Below, piece by piece: positions 1 through 10,955 of a DNA stretch of 31,151 bases. A program made the translations under genes and the position numbers. The stretch spans positions 1 to 31,151 of the forward strand of contig LSSL01003495.1 of the NCBI GenBank assembly GCA_001953115.1, given 5' to 3'. The DNA comes from Smittium mucronatum (taxonomy: Eukaryota > Kickxellomycota > Harpellomycetes > Harpellales > Legeriomycetaceae). Position 1 is the first letter of the stretch, and the number at the start of each line of letters is the position of its first letter. The notes beneath the pieces were generated by a model. It ran no database searches and was not told where the DNA came from. It worked only from the letters and a program-made list of their open reading frames with translations.

Positions 1-25
1 CATGAATTAAGCTCTTTTTCAATGA

Positions 26-55
26 ACAACATTCCATTGAACAACATTCCATTGA
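26..55. repeat. 15-bp tandem duplication inside retroposon copy A
   Basis: The unit ACAACATTCCATTGA occurs twice in a row (26-40 and 41-55). The complete copy at 25.7-26.3 kb has only one diverged unit at the matching place, so this is a small copy-specific expansion. Confidence 0.8.
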
Positions 56-285
56 AGCTACTGAGCTCCTAGTCAGAGCCTACTTCTAACAGGATTAATA
101 AAATTAGGCTCCTACACAAACGTGGGATTGATCGAAATGGCTTTCCTACAAATAGCTGTTAGACGCTGAGATCCGTCTGACTGTCGAACGCTGGACTTGT
201 GCACTAGAATATGTCTCAGCTGTGCTAAACGATCGGTTCCTCCTGTTTCTAGATGGTCCTCCTCTGGAATCGCTGTCCTCCGAAT

Positions 286-371
286 CGCTGTGCGCTATCT
301 CCACTACTCCCAATCAAGAATAGTGCAACGCTGTGCGCTGTCTCCACTACTTCCAACCAAAAATAGTACAA
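286..371. repeat. 43-bp tandem duplication inside retroposon copy A
   Basis: Two adjacent 43-bp units (286-328 and 329-371) are alike at most positions. Both start CGCTGTGCGCT and end in TAGTGCAA or TAGTACAA. The complete copy at 25.7 kb has a single unit. Because 43 is not a multiple of three, the duplication shifts every reading frame, which speaks against this part of the element being protein-coding. Confidence 0.85.
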
Positions 372-391
372 CGCTGCGTGAAATTTTAGTC

Positions 392-415
392 TAGTGTACT
401 TCGAAAAGTACACTA
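392..415 (-). other. 10-bp hairpin with UUCG loop near the retroposon 5' end (copy A)
   Basis: On the element strand the arm TAGTGTACTT is followed by TTCG and then the exact complement AAGTACACTA. The same hairpin is unchanged in the complete copy at 25729-25752. A UUCG loop is a known, very stable RNA tetraloop; a role in the element RNA is inferred. Confidence 0.75.
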
Positions 416-457
416 TTAAGCCCCTAAACCACGGCAAGGTATTTCACTCTTTTGCCC

Positions 458-2225
458 TAGAAAAGAAGTAGTTTTTACCTAATCTTATATAAAAATCACC
501 AATTTATACCTAAATTGATTTTTGGCTTCAAAGTTTGATTTTATTTATTAGTATTCATTAAATTTACAATAATACCTTTTTTTATCGAATTGAGTCTTTT
601 TTATTGAGCATAATAAAAACGAGTTTTCAATTTACTAATGTCACATTGATGGGTTTATATGAAATTTAGTGCAATTTTTTTTTCTTTTCAAATAATATAG
701 AATTTTGAAATGATTATTCTTCTAAGTGGAGGCATATTAGTTTTTTACATTTTATTTTTTAATACTAAAATAAAATAAAAAGACGATAAAGTATAGAAAA
801 AAAAAATTTATAAATAAAATCTCGGTAATTTTGTGAGATACATATAAAATTTTCCCTATCACCTTTTCTAACACAAATAAAACTACCAGAATTTGAAGGT
901 AGTAAAAATTACAATACTTCTAAAATGTAGAAAGAATCCCCATCGAGCCTAGTTTTTGACTAAAAGAAAAGGGTAACTTATTTTCTTCAAAGTAAAAACC
1001 TGTCTAGAGGAGAAATGGTGAAAATTATATAGCAAATAGTAACCCAGATATGCATATGGTAGCTTATATATAGTTTTTTTAAGAGCCTATACATAAAAAA
1101 ATACATATATCTTATCTCGCTATTAGAGTATGGGGGAAGGGTATAACGTATAAATTACTGTTGAATAGTAACAATAATCAAATAAAACCACATGATAATG
1201 GTTTATTATTTTAATAAAAGAAAAGTAGCTATATATTTTGGGCGTTCAGGAAAAAGAGGCTTAACCGCATATCTTAAACTAAAGTGATTATAATCTCAAT
1301 TTTTTGGTAAAAGATGAATCCACTTTTTTTAATTCTTAGTTCCCCATTTTATTTTAACCATAGTTAAGATAATTAAAATATATAATTAAACTGTGATCAA
1401 ACCATTAGATTTAACCGTTTATTGGTAGTAAAACGTACTTGGATGTATAAAAAACCACCAATAACCGTTTAATATTCTCAATGGCTTAATCCTAAACTAG
1501 GTCAGTAAATATACAGTAAAAATGATGGTAGTAAAATAATGAGATAAAAAGCTGTCTATAATTTTTATAAGGCATAATAAAGTCCGGTCAAGATTATTTC
1601 TACTGTATTTAAGAAATATAGACCTATTTGTTTAAATTTACTAGTTAAACTAACATATTTGATAATAGATTTATTCATTATAACACTATTTTATATTTAG
1701 GGAAGGATTAGTCATATATTTAGTTGCTAATATACGTTTTATATTAGCTTAAATTTATGCAATTATGTCTCAGGATATTTTTTTATTGAAAATAAAGAGC
1801 TTAATTGAGCAAGAAAATCAGGAAACTCTGCCTAAAAAAAGGGTAGGGAAGAAAAATCAAGAAGGCCAAAGTTCGAGTAGAACTTCGATCATTTCTAGAA
1901 GGATTATTTTAACGGGATATCACCCAAAGCTAATAATAATAAATTTGAATCCGTTAGTAAGCTGAGAAGATAAACCAGAGATAATCACAGATCAAAATAT
2001 CAAAGGTTTAAGGTGGACATGATTTCGCAATAAGTACTGAAGAGATATTCTCAATAAGTATATGTATTTTCACTTATAACCAATATGATTCTAACTTATG
2101 GAAATAAATTGGGATAAGCGAACAAAGTTGAAGGAATTCAAAATCTCTTCCAATCCCCTCATTATCCAAAATATATGTCAAATCTTTGGAAGTAATCGAT
2201 TCTGAAGCTGTATCATTTTTTTTAG
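458..2225. other. AT-rich intergenic DNA, no gene recognised
   Basis: No convincing gene is seen here. The only ATG-started frame of note, at 1765-1965 (66 codons), is rich in Lys, Gln and Ser; it could be a scrap upstream of the reverse transcriptase remnant that follows, but no gag or protease motif is visible and it may be chance. Small imperfect inverted repeats occur, for example ACTACC/GGTAGT (882-903) and TTATTGGT/ACCAATAA near 1418-1465; these are at the level expected by chance in such DNA. Confidence 0.6.
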
Positions 2226-3043
2226 GGTGCCAATTCTGATCAGCTGCAATTTCAGTATCTCATCCTCTTCAATATCTGTAAAAACGAAAATAAATACCGA
2301 AGATATACAAAAAAATCTGCATATTATTTAATGGATGTAATTAACTGTTCTGAAAAAATAAAATCGATGCTATTAAAAGAAATAGCAATATGTTTTAATG
2401 CCAAATTCTCATAATTTTGTATAAAATTCAGAATCGTCTTAAGTTTCTATATTTGAGAAAAATGAACAAAAATTTTGAGAAAAGAAAATTAAAAATTGAA
2501 ATTATGTCTGGTATTAAAAATTATAATTAGAAAAGACTTGGTGGTTCCTTTTTAAATATGAAATACATTACTAAATATTTTTATTTTAGAAAATTTATGT
2601 AAATAATTAAGGATTATCTGGAAGGTAAATATTAATAGTACCGTTTTCTAAATATTATTATTTATATAAATACAGTCACTTTCAATAAGATATTTATTAC
2701 CAGTTCTGAGATGATCAAGATCAATGGAATAAAAATATATGCGTACTTAAAAGATTTTTCGATAATAAAAGAGGCAAAAGATATATACTTACAAACTATC
2801 AGGATAGTATTCTACAAGTTGGAGGAGCTTGGTTTTAAAATAAAGTTGAAAAAATATTGTACTCCTCCCCAAAGTCGGTCTAGGAAATACGTAGAGATGA
2901 AATCAAACTCAAGAAGCATGAGCCATTATTTCAGAAAAAAATACATAAAAAAACATCGGAATGAGTATTCTAAGTTTTTACAGAGCGCAGTTTCAAATAT
3001 TAATTCAACTATTTTCATTTGGGAGGCTAAAGCGATTTCTTAG
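2226..3043 (+). pseudogene. Decayed Ty3/gypsy-like reverse transcriptase fragment
   Basis: Two open stretches resemble pieces of a Ty3/gypsy polymerase in the right order. The first (2226-2414, reading phase of 2226) contains LILFNICKNENKYR and then SAYYLMDVI, which recall the family's ILFVKKK-DG and YPLP-IDE regions. The second (2639-3043, another phase) is 134 codons without a stop, exceptional for this composition. It has a TF residue pair, then YLKD at 2744-2755 where the family has the catalytic YLDD, followed by a VF-x-KLEE-x-G-x-K-x-K-x-x-x-C stretch and later YFRKKYIKK and FIWEAKA, resembling the connection region after the palm. The Asp-to-Lys change, the frame change, a shortened linker and the missing N-terminus mean it is inactive. 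The first part is weaker than the second. Identification is from motifs only; a chance match is possible but unlikely for the second stretch. Confidence 0.55.
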
Positions 3044-4440
3044 GCTTTAATTCCTAGGATATTGATTCTGGGAAAACTGCTGGAACTAAATGAAGATTTC
3101 CAATCAAAAATCAGTCATTGATATCAGATGCTGTGGTTACAAATCAGCCCATTCATAATCTAAATTTATGAAGAAAGCTAAATAAATTAAACTGCCTTTA
3201 GCTTATTCCAGAGATCACAGGGAAATAATTAATTAATACCCATAATATAAATAATAGCAAGTAATATTGGTAAAAAAAACATACCCATATCTATGAAATA
3301 AAAAACATAAAACAGCATAAATACATTCAGAAAAGGTAATTTTGGTTATATTTTATCCTATACTTTGAGAAGTTCAAGAAAAATCAGTTTAAATTTGCTC
3401 AAAAAAATTCAAAGGGTTGTAAAAAACGAGGTTTTTAGAAGAAAAGGCATCCAAAATTTTTCTAGATATCACAGAAAAGATTTTTAGGCACATTATCAAA
3501 TCCAATAAATAAAGCAAGATGATATAATTAACATCTTGAATTAAAACGGCAGATATTCTAATCAAAATAAAGTTCAAAAAGAATGGAGAATTTTTATGCA
3601 AACTTTAAAAAAGCTGAATACATAATTCTGACCACAATAGATATATCTATCCACACAATACCATAAATTTAAGTCATTGAACTATCTCAGAGGATATCAA
3701 GATCCAGTATCTCTGTTTAAAAATATATGAGAGTAAGATGAGACCAATGGATAAAACTATAATTTTTTCTTCCTAGGAATCTAATCCCTAAATTAGCTAT
3801 AATAAAAGAGATGCTAAACATGGAATTAGAAACTAATATATGGTTTCTAGATAATAAATAACTAACAATATAAAGCAGAATAATATTATCGGCGAAACCG
3901 TTAATCCTCGAATCCAAAAAAAAAAAAAAAAACAATCGCTCTTGGACAAAAAAAGTTGGGTCTTGATAGCATTTAGGATCATCGAAATTCCTTGAATAAC
4001 AAGGTGTCGGGATTTTTTGCAGTTAATATAATCATATTAAACGAAAAAGACTTATAAAAAATAGAAGTATAACTCTCAAGACATAAATTTCTATACTAGA
4101 GGGATTCAAAAATAATAATAATTCACACTCCCATATCAGAATTCCAAATTGCTAACTACTTTTTTGAAATTTCAAAGAGAAATGCGCTTAAATTAGCTAA
4201 TATTCGCGTAAAATTTTTTGATATATTAAGACAGCCGGAAAATATAGTTTAAATAAAAATTTTCACAATATTTACATAATTTTCAGGGACTAGATGAAAA
4301 AACCTTGTAATAATTTATCAAACAAAGGATAGATATCACCACAATTATCAATACTTTCAGAGAATGAGAACATCCAGAAAATATCTAGATAAAAAATTTA
4401 AAAGAGAAAATTTGATAAATATTAGAAATTTAGGGGTTTT
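3044..4440. other. AT-rich DNA between the RT and possible RNase H remnants
   Basis: No gene recognised. In an intact Ty3/gypsy polymerase these two domains would lie within about 200 bp, so this 1.4 kb could be a later insertion, but no repeat ends or target duplication are apparent. Minus-strand frames at 3389-3601 and 3717-3935 are Phe/Ile/Leu-rich readings of A-rich DNA and show no family motif. A run of 17 A lies at about 3916-3932. Confidence 0.5.
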
Positions 4441-4640
4441 AATATTTAGCTATCCCGTTGAATAGATAAATATAGAAAATTTTAAACTGATGCCTCGATA
4501 TAATCTATGTGTCGCCCCAAAAGAAAAAAATGGATAAAAATTCTCAGTTTATGCTGAGTAAAAAGGCATTCAGACGAAATATATGGTCTTAATTGAATTA
4601 TAATATCTATAAAAAAGGATAAGGTATGAAAATTTCCTCT
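4441..4640 (+). pseudogene. Possible decayed RNase H fragment of a Ty3/gypsy element
   Basis: At 4486-4497 one frame reads TDAS, the catalytic-Asp motif at the start of the retrotransposon RNase H domain. At 4593-4610 another frame reads LNYNIY, resembling the E-x-NY-x-I-x-DKE motif that normally follows about 34 residues later; the spacing here is about 36 codons. The upstream peptide VLIFSYPVE also recalls the VL-x-hFDP segment before TDAS. Stops and at least one frame change interrupt it. The motifs are short, so this is tentative, supported mainly by spacing and by the RT remnant upstream on the same strand. Confidence 0.28.
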
Positions 4641-5819
4641 CACCCCACGAAATAACAAAATTATTTACAAAAAAATAGAACTTAACTCAAATATTTTCAC
4701 CAAACCACTATTTTTAAATAGAATAAAACTATAGATAAGTATCACAAGTTAATCAGGCTATACTCGAGATTAATTAAAATTAGAGACTTCACTTGCTCTT
4801 TATATCCATAAATATATTAGTGATTAAAAACATTATGTTTCAGAAGGTATTTTTTATAGAAATATGAAAAAAAAAATTGATTTATAAATTATTACAAATT
4901 ATATAGTTTCCTTAAAATTACATCCTATAAAAAATGAATCTATTATTAATGATTATCATTATTATTAGTATTACAGATTCAATATTTCCTAGAAAAGTAT
5001 AATTTTTATTTATAATAACAAGTTGACTCTTTTTTAGTAAATAAATACTTAATAGGACTTGAAATTCAATAATTTCTGTAGCTTTTTTGAAATTATTTAT
5101 AAATCGCTTAAAAAAAATTGCATTTTATTATGTTATGTTATAAAATCAATGTAATGATTTTATTAAAATGGCTATAGTTGATTTATATTTTAAAATTTTA
5201 AAACGTGCTTGATTTTTATATTGAATATTCAGCTAAATAAACTAGCATATTTTAACTAAATAAGTTTTTAATTTAAATGATTTCCTTTCAATATCTTGAA
5301 TGATAAAAAATTTGATATTAAAATCTGTGTATCGGAATTTATCATATAAATTTAAATTTTTACTTATTTATAAGTTAGTTTTTCACGAATTTTAAATCCA
5401 AAAAAAATGTTTTTTCCTATGTTTAAATGTTTGCGATAATTAATTCTCTGATAAAAAACGTTCATTTTGGCCTCACTTTTTTTTTGGGCTTTAGTAAAAT
5501 TAATATAACAGCTAAAAGCTAATGATTTTTAAATGGATTATTAGATTTGAAAATTCAATATTGTGAAAGAATTATTTTTGAAAATTTCAGCATTTTTTAT
5601 TCAATTTATAAAAAAAATTGAGATTAATATAAGAAATTAAATTTATTTTATAAAAGTTTCTTAATTATCAAATTAATGAGTAAAAAAAAAGTATATTATT
5701 AAATCTCATAAAAAGATTGAAATAATAGAAAGAGTTAACATTAAACAGAGAATTGATAGATACAGATAAGTGACCAAAGATAATTAAACCCAAATTCTGA
5801 TAGCTTTTGCTTTTTCAGA
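4641..5819. other. AT-rich intergenic DNA, nothing recognised
   Basis: Very A+T-rich sequence with frequent stops in all frames. If the upstream remnants are Ty3/gypsy, the integrase would be expected around here, but no His2-Cys2 finger or DDE-like spacing can be seen. Confidence 0.6.
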
Positions 5820-6160
5820 AAGTTAAATCAGTGACTCCGATATCTATGATCCTCAAGTCTATAATGAAATTTCCGAAAATTCGAATTTTTTGTTTTATGA
5901 CTAGATTCCAGATGAGTGAGTTTGATTAAATATATTGGGTTTTTGAGAATAATCTTATAGAGTCGGAAATAAGAAGAGGGGAAAAAAATAATCAAAATAG
6001 CACCCAAGGATAAGTCTCTTATACTCTTGACTTATCTTAGGCACTATTTCAAATTTGAGAAAATGGGGAAAGATTTCGGAACATCACCCCCCCCCCCTCA
6101 ATCTTTAAATTGATTAATTCCACTGGAATAGTGGTTAGATAAACTTTATTAAAGAAATAT
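5820..6160 (+). pseudogene. Coding-like remnant, function unknown
   Basis: This stretch is less AT-rich than its surroundings, with fewer stops. One phase reads, between stops, a segment of about 35 residues (start near 5822) and then one beginning IYWVFENNLIESEIRRGEKN. A second phase reads open from about 5973 to 6111 with APKDKSLILLTYLRHYF and then FKFEKMGKDFGT. An 11-base C run lies inside (6087-6097). The mixed, water-soluble-looking residues differ from the Phe/Ile/Lys runs of the surrounding DNA, suggesting a decayed gene or transposon frame. I recognise no family. Confidence 0.25.
6087..6097. repeat. C11 homopolymer tract
   Basis: Eleven consecutive C in DNA that is about four-fifths A+T; one of several such tracts in the window. 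Confidence 0.9.
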
Positions 6161-6686
6161 TTATGTCCTATCAAAAAATAAGTACAATTATCTCAACAAA
6201 TATGCCTTAGAAGTAATTTGGATGTAGCATTGATCGTAGATTGTACAGTGTTTTTTATGAATAGACCAAGTGGATCCTTCCAAGACGGGAAAATACCATC
6301 GTTACTGAGTAAAAAGAGATATATCAGTTGTACCTGAAGTTGGTGTGCGTTCGTTAGCCCTGTTCTTGAGGGTTCAATACATGATATTTCAGTTTTTAAA
6401 AAAGTGATGAGCATTTATCAAAAAATTTTAAAAAAATCTACCAGTGATTTCAGAATAGAAGACACAGGGAATAATAATGAATTTTAGATTATGGCCGATA
6501 AAATATGTGTAGGAATATATAAAAAATTTATCTAGCTATACTAAAAAAACCATTCAGTCAATTATACAGAGTCACTCATAGAATTCTCAATTTTTTTGTA
6601 AATATCCAGATAGATCATTGGACCCAGATAACTCCCAGATTATAAATAATCGCACTCCTTATCACAGTGAAAGAATAATAGTTTAA
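6161..6686. other. Moderately AT-rich DNA between two coding-like stretches
   Basis: The part at 6193-6414 is less AT-rich and is open on the minus strand for 73 codons, but the product has no recognisable motif. Plus-strand phases there carry several stops. It may belong to the same decayed gene as its neighbours; nothing decides this. Confidence 0.35.
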
Positions 6687-7061
6687 TTTTTTTTTGGACG
6701 ATTAAAAAATTTATTCAAGATAACGAGGGATACTTTTAAGGGTTCATTAGAAAGCATCGAAAATTTTACCGATATGTGTATATCTCTTACAAATTTTCAA
6801 ATATCTAAATACCTAATAAGATTAATTGAAATAGAATTTTACGACATGATTAGGATAAAGGAAAAGGAATCGTGGAATCGAAAAGAAGAAAAAAAAAGGA
6901 GAGCCAAAAATAACAGGAAAATTACAAGTATCTTTAAAGACTAATCGAGATTTAAAGGATATATTCAACCTATTTATCTCAAAAGCTCAAAAATGAACAC
7001 ATTCGGGAAAATATACGCCTCATCGGAACCTGATATGAGTGACTCTGAACACTCTAGATAA
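6687..7061 (+). pseudogene. Coding-like remnant with one internal stop, function unknown
   Basis: From 6687 the frame is open for 85 codons to TAA at 6942-6944, then continues in the same phase for 38 further codons to TAA at 7059-7061. There is no ATG near its beginning. The later part of the first stretch is strongly charged (IKEKESWNRKEEKKRRAK, about residues 57-74), and the second ends in an acidic Ser-rich tail (SSEPDMSDSEHSR). A basic KRRAK stretch before the C-terminus occurs in some fungal pogo-type transposases, but no DDE catalytic motif is visible, so this is only a suggestion. One run of 85 codons somewhere in a 31-kb window of this composition is not improbable by chance. Confidence 0.25.
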
Positions 7062-9010
7062 AAATTATTTATTAATTTTTGGTAATATTTAAATTTTATA
7101 TCATAATATACAACCCAATTTATACAATTCAGATAAAATAAATCTCTCAGATTCATTATTTTACATTGTGTTCAATAGTTTGACACTTTTAAAAACGTTA
7201 AAACAATTTTTTTTTTTTTTTGCTATAAAATAATGAAATTAACTTCTTATTATTTAGTTCTCTGTTTCTTCCATAACAATATCCTCTGAATTGATTCGAG
7301 AATCAAAATTTAACCGAAAATTTTCAATATTTGCACAACTAATTGGTAAGATTAATCCAATTAAAAAATTAATTCGCTGATTTAAATCTTTATTAATTTC
7401 TATTCGCCAAATTTTTTTTTATTAAAATTCGAAAATAGAAGCTAGAAATAAAAAAAGTAGAAAAAAAATAAGAACTTAATTGAAATTGCTTTCGTCACGT
7501 TCAGAAAAACTATAGATAAAGGTAAAAAAATATATGCTATTCTGAATTTATTTTATTTTAAATCATTCTTACAATTTTCATGATAAATTTCTTTGGTTAT
7601 ATATCACAGATCAAACTTATTTGCGACTTTACTCAACAATATAAATCGGTAAAGGAATTCAAATCTAAGTTAATTGATTTAACATTAAAAATAAAATTTG
7701 CTAAATTATATAAAAGTAATTTCTTTTTTTGAACTTAAATTGATATTAAAGCAAAATTAGATTTTTTAATTAGAATATCTTGATTGTGATTTAATAGAAT
7801 CATTTATTAGAATTTACAATTATTTTTGCATATTTTTATTGTTTTATTACAGTGTACTTAGTAGTATATGCAAATACGATGTTTTTGAATATTTATTTTT
7901 AAATTTAATCCTTATGTTTTTTCCTCTTTATAATTTGATAAATTTTAATCTGTTTACTAGATTTTAAGAATGAATAAAATATAATATAATATAATAATTG
8001 CAATAATTATTATATTTGAATATGGAAAAATATAAAAAAGGAACGATAGATCTTAGGTTCAAATATAGACATGCTGCTACTTACTTTGGATTCAGCTAAA
8101 AATGTGTAAATGATAAGGAATAATATTTTTAATGGTAACTGATATAAATTGAAGTATTCTCCTTCTGAGTCTTAGTTTAGAAATTATCATAAAATAGGAT
8201 TCTATGAATCTTGATATCTCTTCTCATTATAAATGTATATCAATAAAGATTTTTCACTTTTACATTTATTTATTCATGTATTATTATTCAGTTATAATGA
8301 GTAAAATTATCATTAATTTTTTAAAGTAGCAAAAAAAAAACAAAAAAAAATTTCGTCAAACAAAATTTATTGGATTTTATATAATAAGTAATATCTGATC
8401 ATGCTAATTATTTTTCCATTGAATATAACCAAAATAATATCTTAAAAAGTTGGTTTAATTGTTAATAAAACGGATTTGTTAGTAAAAATGGTGTTTTAGA
8501 TTAAAACTCTACTCGGAACCTTATTAGATTTCTGATAAATAACGAGTAATTGTTTTTAAAATTTGTGATCCCATTTTTTAAAAAATGAAAATATTCCATA
8601 ATTAGTAAATCTTATTTTAATTAGTCAACTGATTTTTTTTTCTTATTTCTATTAAAAAATATCTTTTGAAACATACTTTTTTTATGGATTGATATATTTA
8701 TGGATATGCAGAGTATGTAAAGTCTCTTTTATTCGATTAGAATATATATGAGAGATTTTTTTCAAGATAAGATGTTTTTTTCCTACAATTCTTATAGGCT
8801 GATTTTAATTAGGTGTACTATTGGCCTAATAACTATTTACAATTTCCAAAATTGTAGAAAACATGCCAAATTTAGATTTTTTAAGTCTAATATTTGCTAC
8901 AGTTTTATTTCAATCAAATAAAAATACGCATATTAATAATCAATATTTTCACTAAAAAAGAAATAAGAGACTCTTACAAATAATACGTCTGGTTTTTTTT
9001 ACTCAGAAAT
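7062..9010. other. AT-rich intergenic DNA with short microsatellites
   Basis: No gene or clear element end is seen. An ATAAT-type repeat lies around 7978-8000, followed by a near-palindromic AT stretch to about 8020. Long T and A runs occur (for example about 7206-7220). Confidence 0.6.
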
Positions 9011-9015
9011 AAAAA
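9011..9015 (-). terminator. RNA polymerase III T-run terminator of tRNA-Phe
   Basis: On the minus strand, five T lie 3 bases past the tRNA 3' end, the usual polymerase III termination signal. Confidence 0.75.
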
Positions 9016-9018
9016 TAT

Positions 9019-9091
9019 TGGGGACTCCGAGGATTGAACTCGGGACCGTACGATCTTCAGTCGCACGCTCTCCCAGCTGAGCTAAGTCCCC
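9019..9091 (-). tRNA. tRNA-Phe (anticodon GAA), intron-less
   Basis: On the minus strand the 73-nt sequence folds as a complete cloverleaf. The 7-bp acceptor stem is GGGGACT with AGTCCCC, the D stem GCTC with GAGC, the anticodon stem TGCGA with TCGTA (one G-U pair), and the T stem CCGAG with CTCGG. The anticodon loop CTGAAGA places GAA at positions 34-36, decoding Phe. The discriminator is A and CCA is not encoded, as usual for eukaryotic nuclear tRNA genes. Internal promoter boxes are present: A box TAGCTCAGCTGG and B box GAGTTCAATCC (A where C is commonest at the sixth base of GGTTCGA). There is no intron after the anticodon. It is the only gene in the window that appears intact; whether it is expressed inside this block is unknown. 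Confidence 0.95.
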
Positions 9092-10955
9092 CGATGTAAA
9101 ACGTATGTTGTGTTTAATATTTTCCAATATATTAAGGGTTACTTGCCCAATAAAAACCCTTCCAAAACGATAAGGAAAGTTTTAAATTTTCTCACAAAAT
9201 AACAAAAAAAATTTCACTTCTTAATTTTGCATAGGTTTTATTAGAAGAAATTTTTCTTTTAGTAGTACCCAATAACAAGTTATTAAACTAATATACCACA
9301 TGCAATCGAATGGTATCAATTCAAACTCGATTTAACACGATCAATTTTACCTAAGTAAAATATAAAGATTATATCACTTATAATTTATTTATAATCGGAT
9401 ATTAATTACTCAAAGTTTCTAAAAGCTTTAATTTAAACTTTTCTGCGTTGTTTTTACTAATTTTACCTTTCTAATTACATCTAAAATCAATCAATATACA
9501 TATTTGAAATACTTGAGACTTATTATATTTTAATCAAATTAAAATTCAAGGATTTGTATTTACTACCCTAGTATTGAGGCGGGGGGAGGGAAGGTTCTAA
9601 AATATAAGTATGATACATTCGTGTATGGATGATATTTTAATGATAAGACTTCTCCCATAAATTAAATTAAGAAAATATCAATAAACCAAATAGTTTGAAC
9701 TAATAATTAAAATTTACAGATAAATATATCACAAAAAATTAATGAAATTGCTCGAGTTTTTTTGGAAAATAATAGATGATTAAAAATCAAACTAAAGCAA
9801 ACCAAGCAATTTATCTATTTTTATTGAAAGAGCTTATAAATGAATGGATTTTTATTATTCCATTTTATCAGCTCTAAATTAGTAACTATTATTTGTATTA
9901 ATCAATCAAGGCTATTTAACAGTCTTGAAAAGTGGAATAGATAAATTTCATCGATAATTCAAGATTTATTAAAAATATTATAAATCCTCGCAAATTATAT
10001 TAAAATCTAAAAATTGAATCTGGTAATTAAATTTCATGGGTTTATATTATTTTAAAACTGTATTTTAACAAAATCAATTTTTTTCTTATATAAACTCGAT
10101 TGTATAATTTTTAGAGGGGTTTCCAATATTTTTCAGCATGAGATTTCTTTTTTTCATGATTTAAAGTCATAATATTGGCCGATTTTTATGCTAAAAAAAT
10201 AATTTGAAGTTAAAAAATACAAAATTTACAGAAATAAATAAAAATAAACAAAAAAAATAAAAAGAAACAATTTTTTTTTACAAAATACTAGCATTAAAGA
10301 TCAAATATTGAAATAAAAACCCAATTAATGGTAAAAAAATACTATAAAATGTATTAAGTTATTTTATTTGAAATTTCTCAGATAAAAAAATAACAAATTT
10401 ATATAAGTGTATTTGTATACGAAATCATTAAAACTTTTCATTTAACATTTTTTTGTGGTTTTTCCTCTATGAGTGAGATATATTTGAATAATATATCACA
10501 ATGTCAACGGATTGAATATGATAACATAGATGACTAAAAAACAAAATATCTTAGTTTAAAAAAAATCGACCAGTTGTTCAGGAAGTATCTAGATGGTTAA
10601 TAATAAATTCTGATCCTTTTTATGAAAAAAGAGTGAAATTTTATCTCAATCAAAAATTAATCTGCTCTAAATCAAAGGGGAGAGAAAGATAATGTATCTT
10701 TTGTATCATCTTTTGAAAATTTTATTATAAAAAATAGTTTTTTCTCGCATTTAATGAATATAAAGATTCTTACAGTTTAATCTATAAAAAAATCGATATT
10801 TTTATAAAAATAAAAATAATTATTATGAATATCTAATTGGAAAATGATTCCCAATCTATTGGATTAATAGCAATCATACTTTGCGAAAGTTTATACAATC
10901 TCAAACCAGATTAAATTATTTTTTTGCACACTATCAGCTGTACTAAATCTAGTAA
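9092..10955. other. AT-rich intergenic DNA, nothing recognised
   Basis: Apart from a short G-rich tract (9577-9594, with a run of six G) and many A/T runs, I see no gene, repeat end or regulatory site here. Confidence 0.6.
9577..9594. repeat. G-rich tract
   Basis: GGCGGGGGGAGGGAAGG lies in otherwise AT-rich DNA. Confidence 0.8.

Larger units (their letters stand above)
1..457 (-). mobile_element. Retroposon copy A (5' module), cut by the window's left edge
   Basis: Read on the minus strand, this block matches the 5' module of the retroposon at 25688-26305 almost base for base over about 400 bp, in inverted orientation. Shared landmarks are the AGAGTGAAATACC start (complement of 438-450), a 10-bp hairpin, the segment with TCTAGAAACAGGAGGAACCG, and the end at GAGCTTAATTC. 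It is clearly GC-richer than the surrounding DNA. The element runs off position 1, so its 3' module and target duplication cannot be seen; the 5' limit near 457 is approximate. A minus-strand open frame at 249-437 begins at TTG, not ATG, and is not kept in the other copy, so I do not call it a gene. I first took the pair for LTRs; the complete copy argues for a non-LTR retroposon. Confidence 0.8.

Noticed and set aside
197..394. Plus-strand 65-codon frame
   Set aside because: It is antisense to retroposon copy A and is open mainly because that block is GC-richer.
3389..3935. Minus-strand frames of 70 and 72 codons
   Set aside because: They are Phe/Ile/Leu-rich readings of A-rich DNA; one begins in a poly(A/T) run. 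No motif and no start context.
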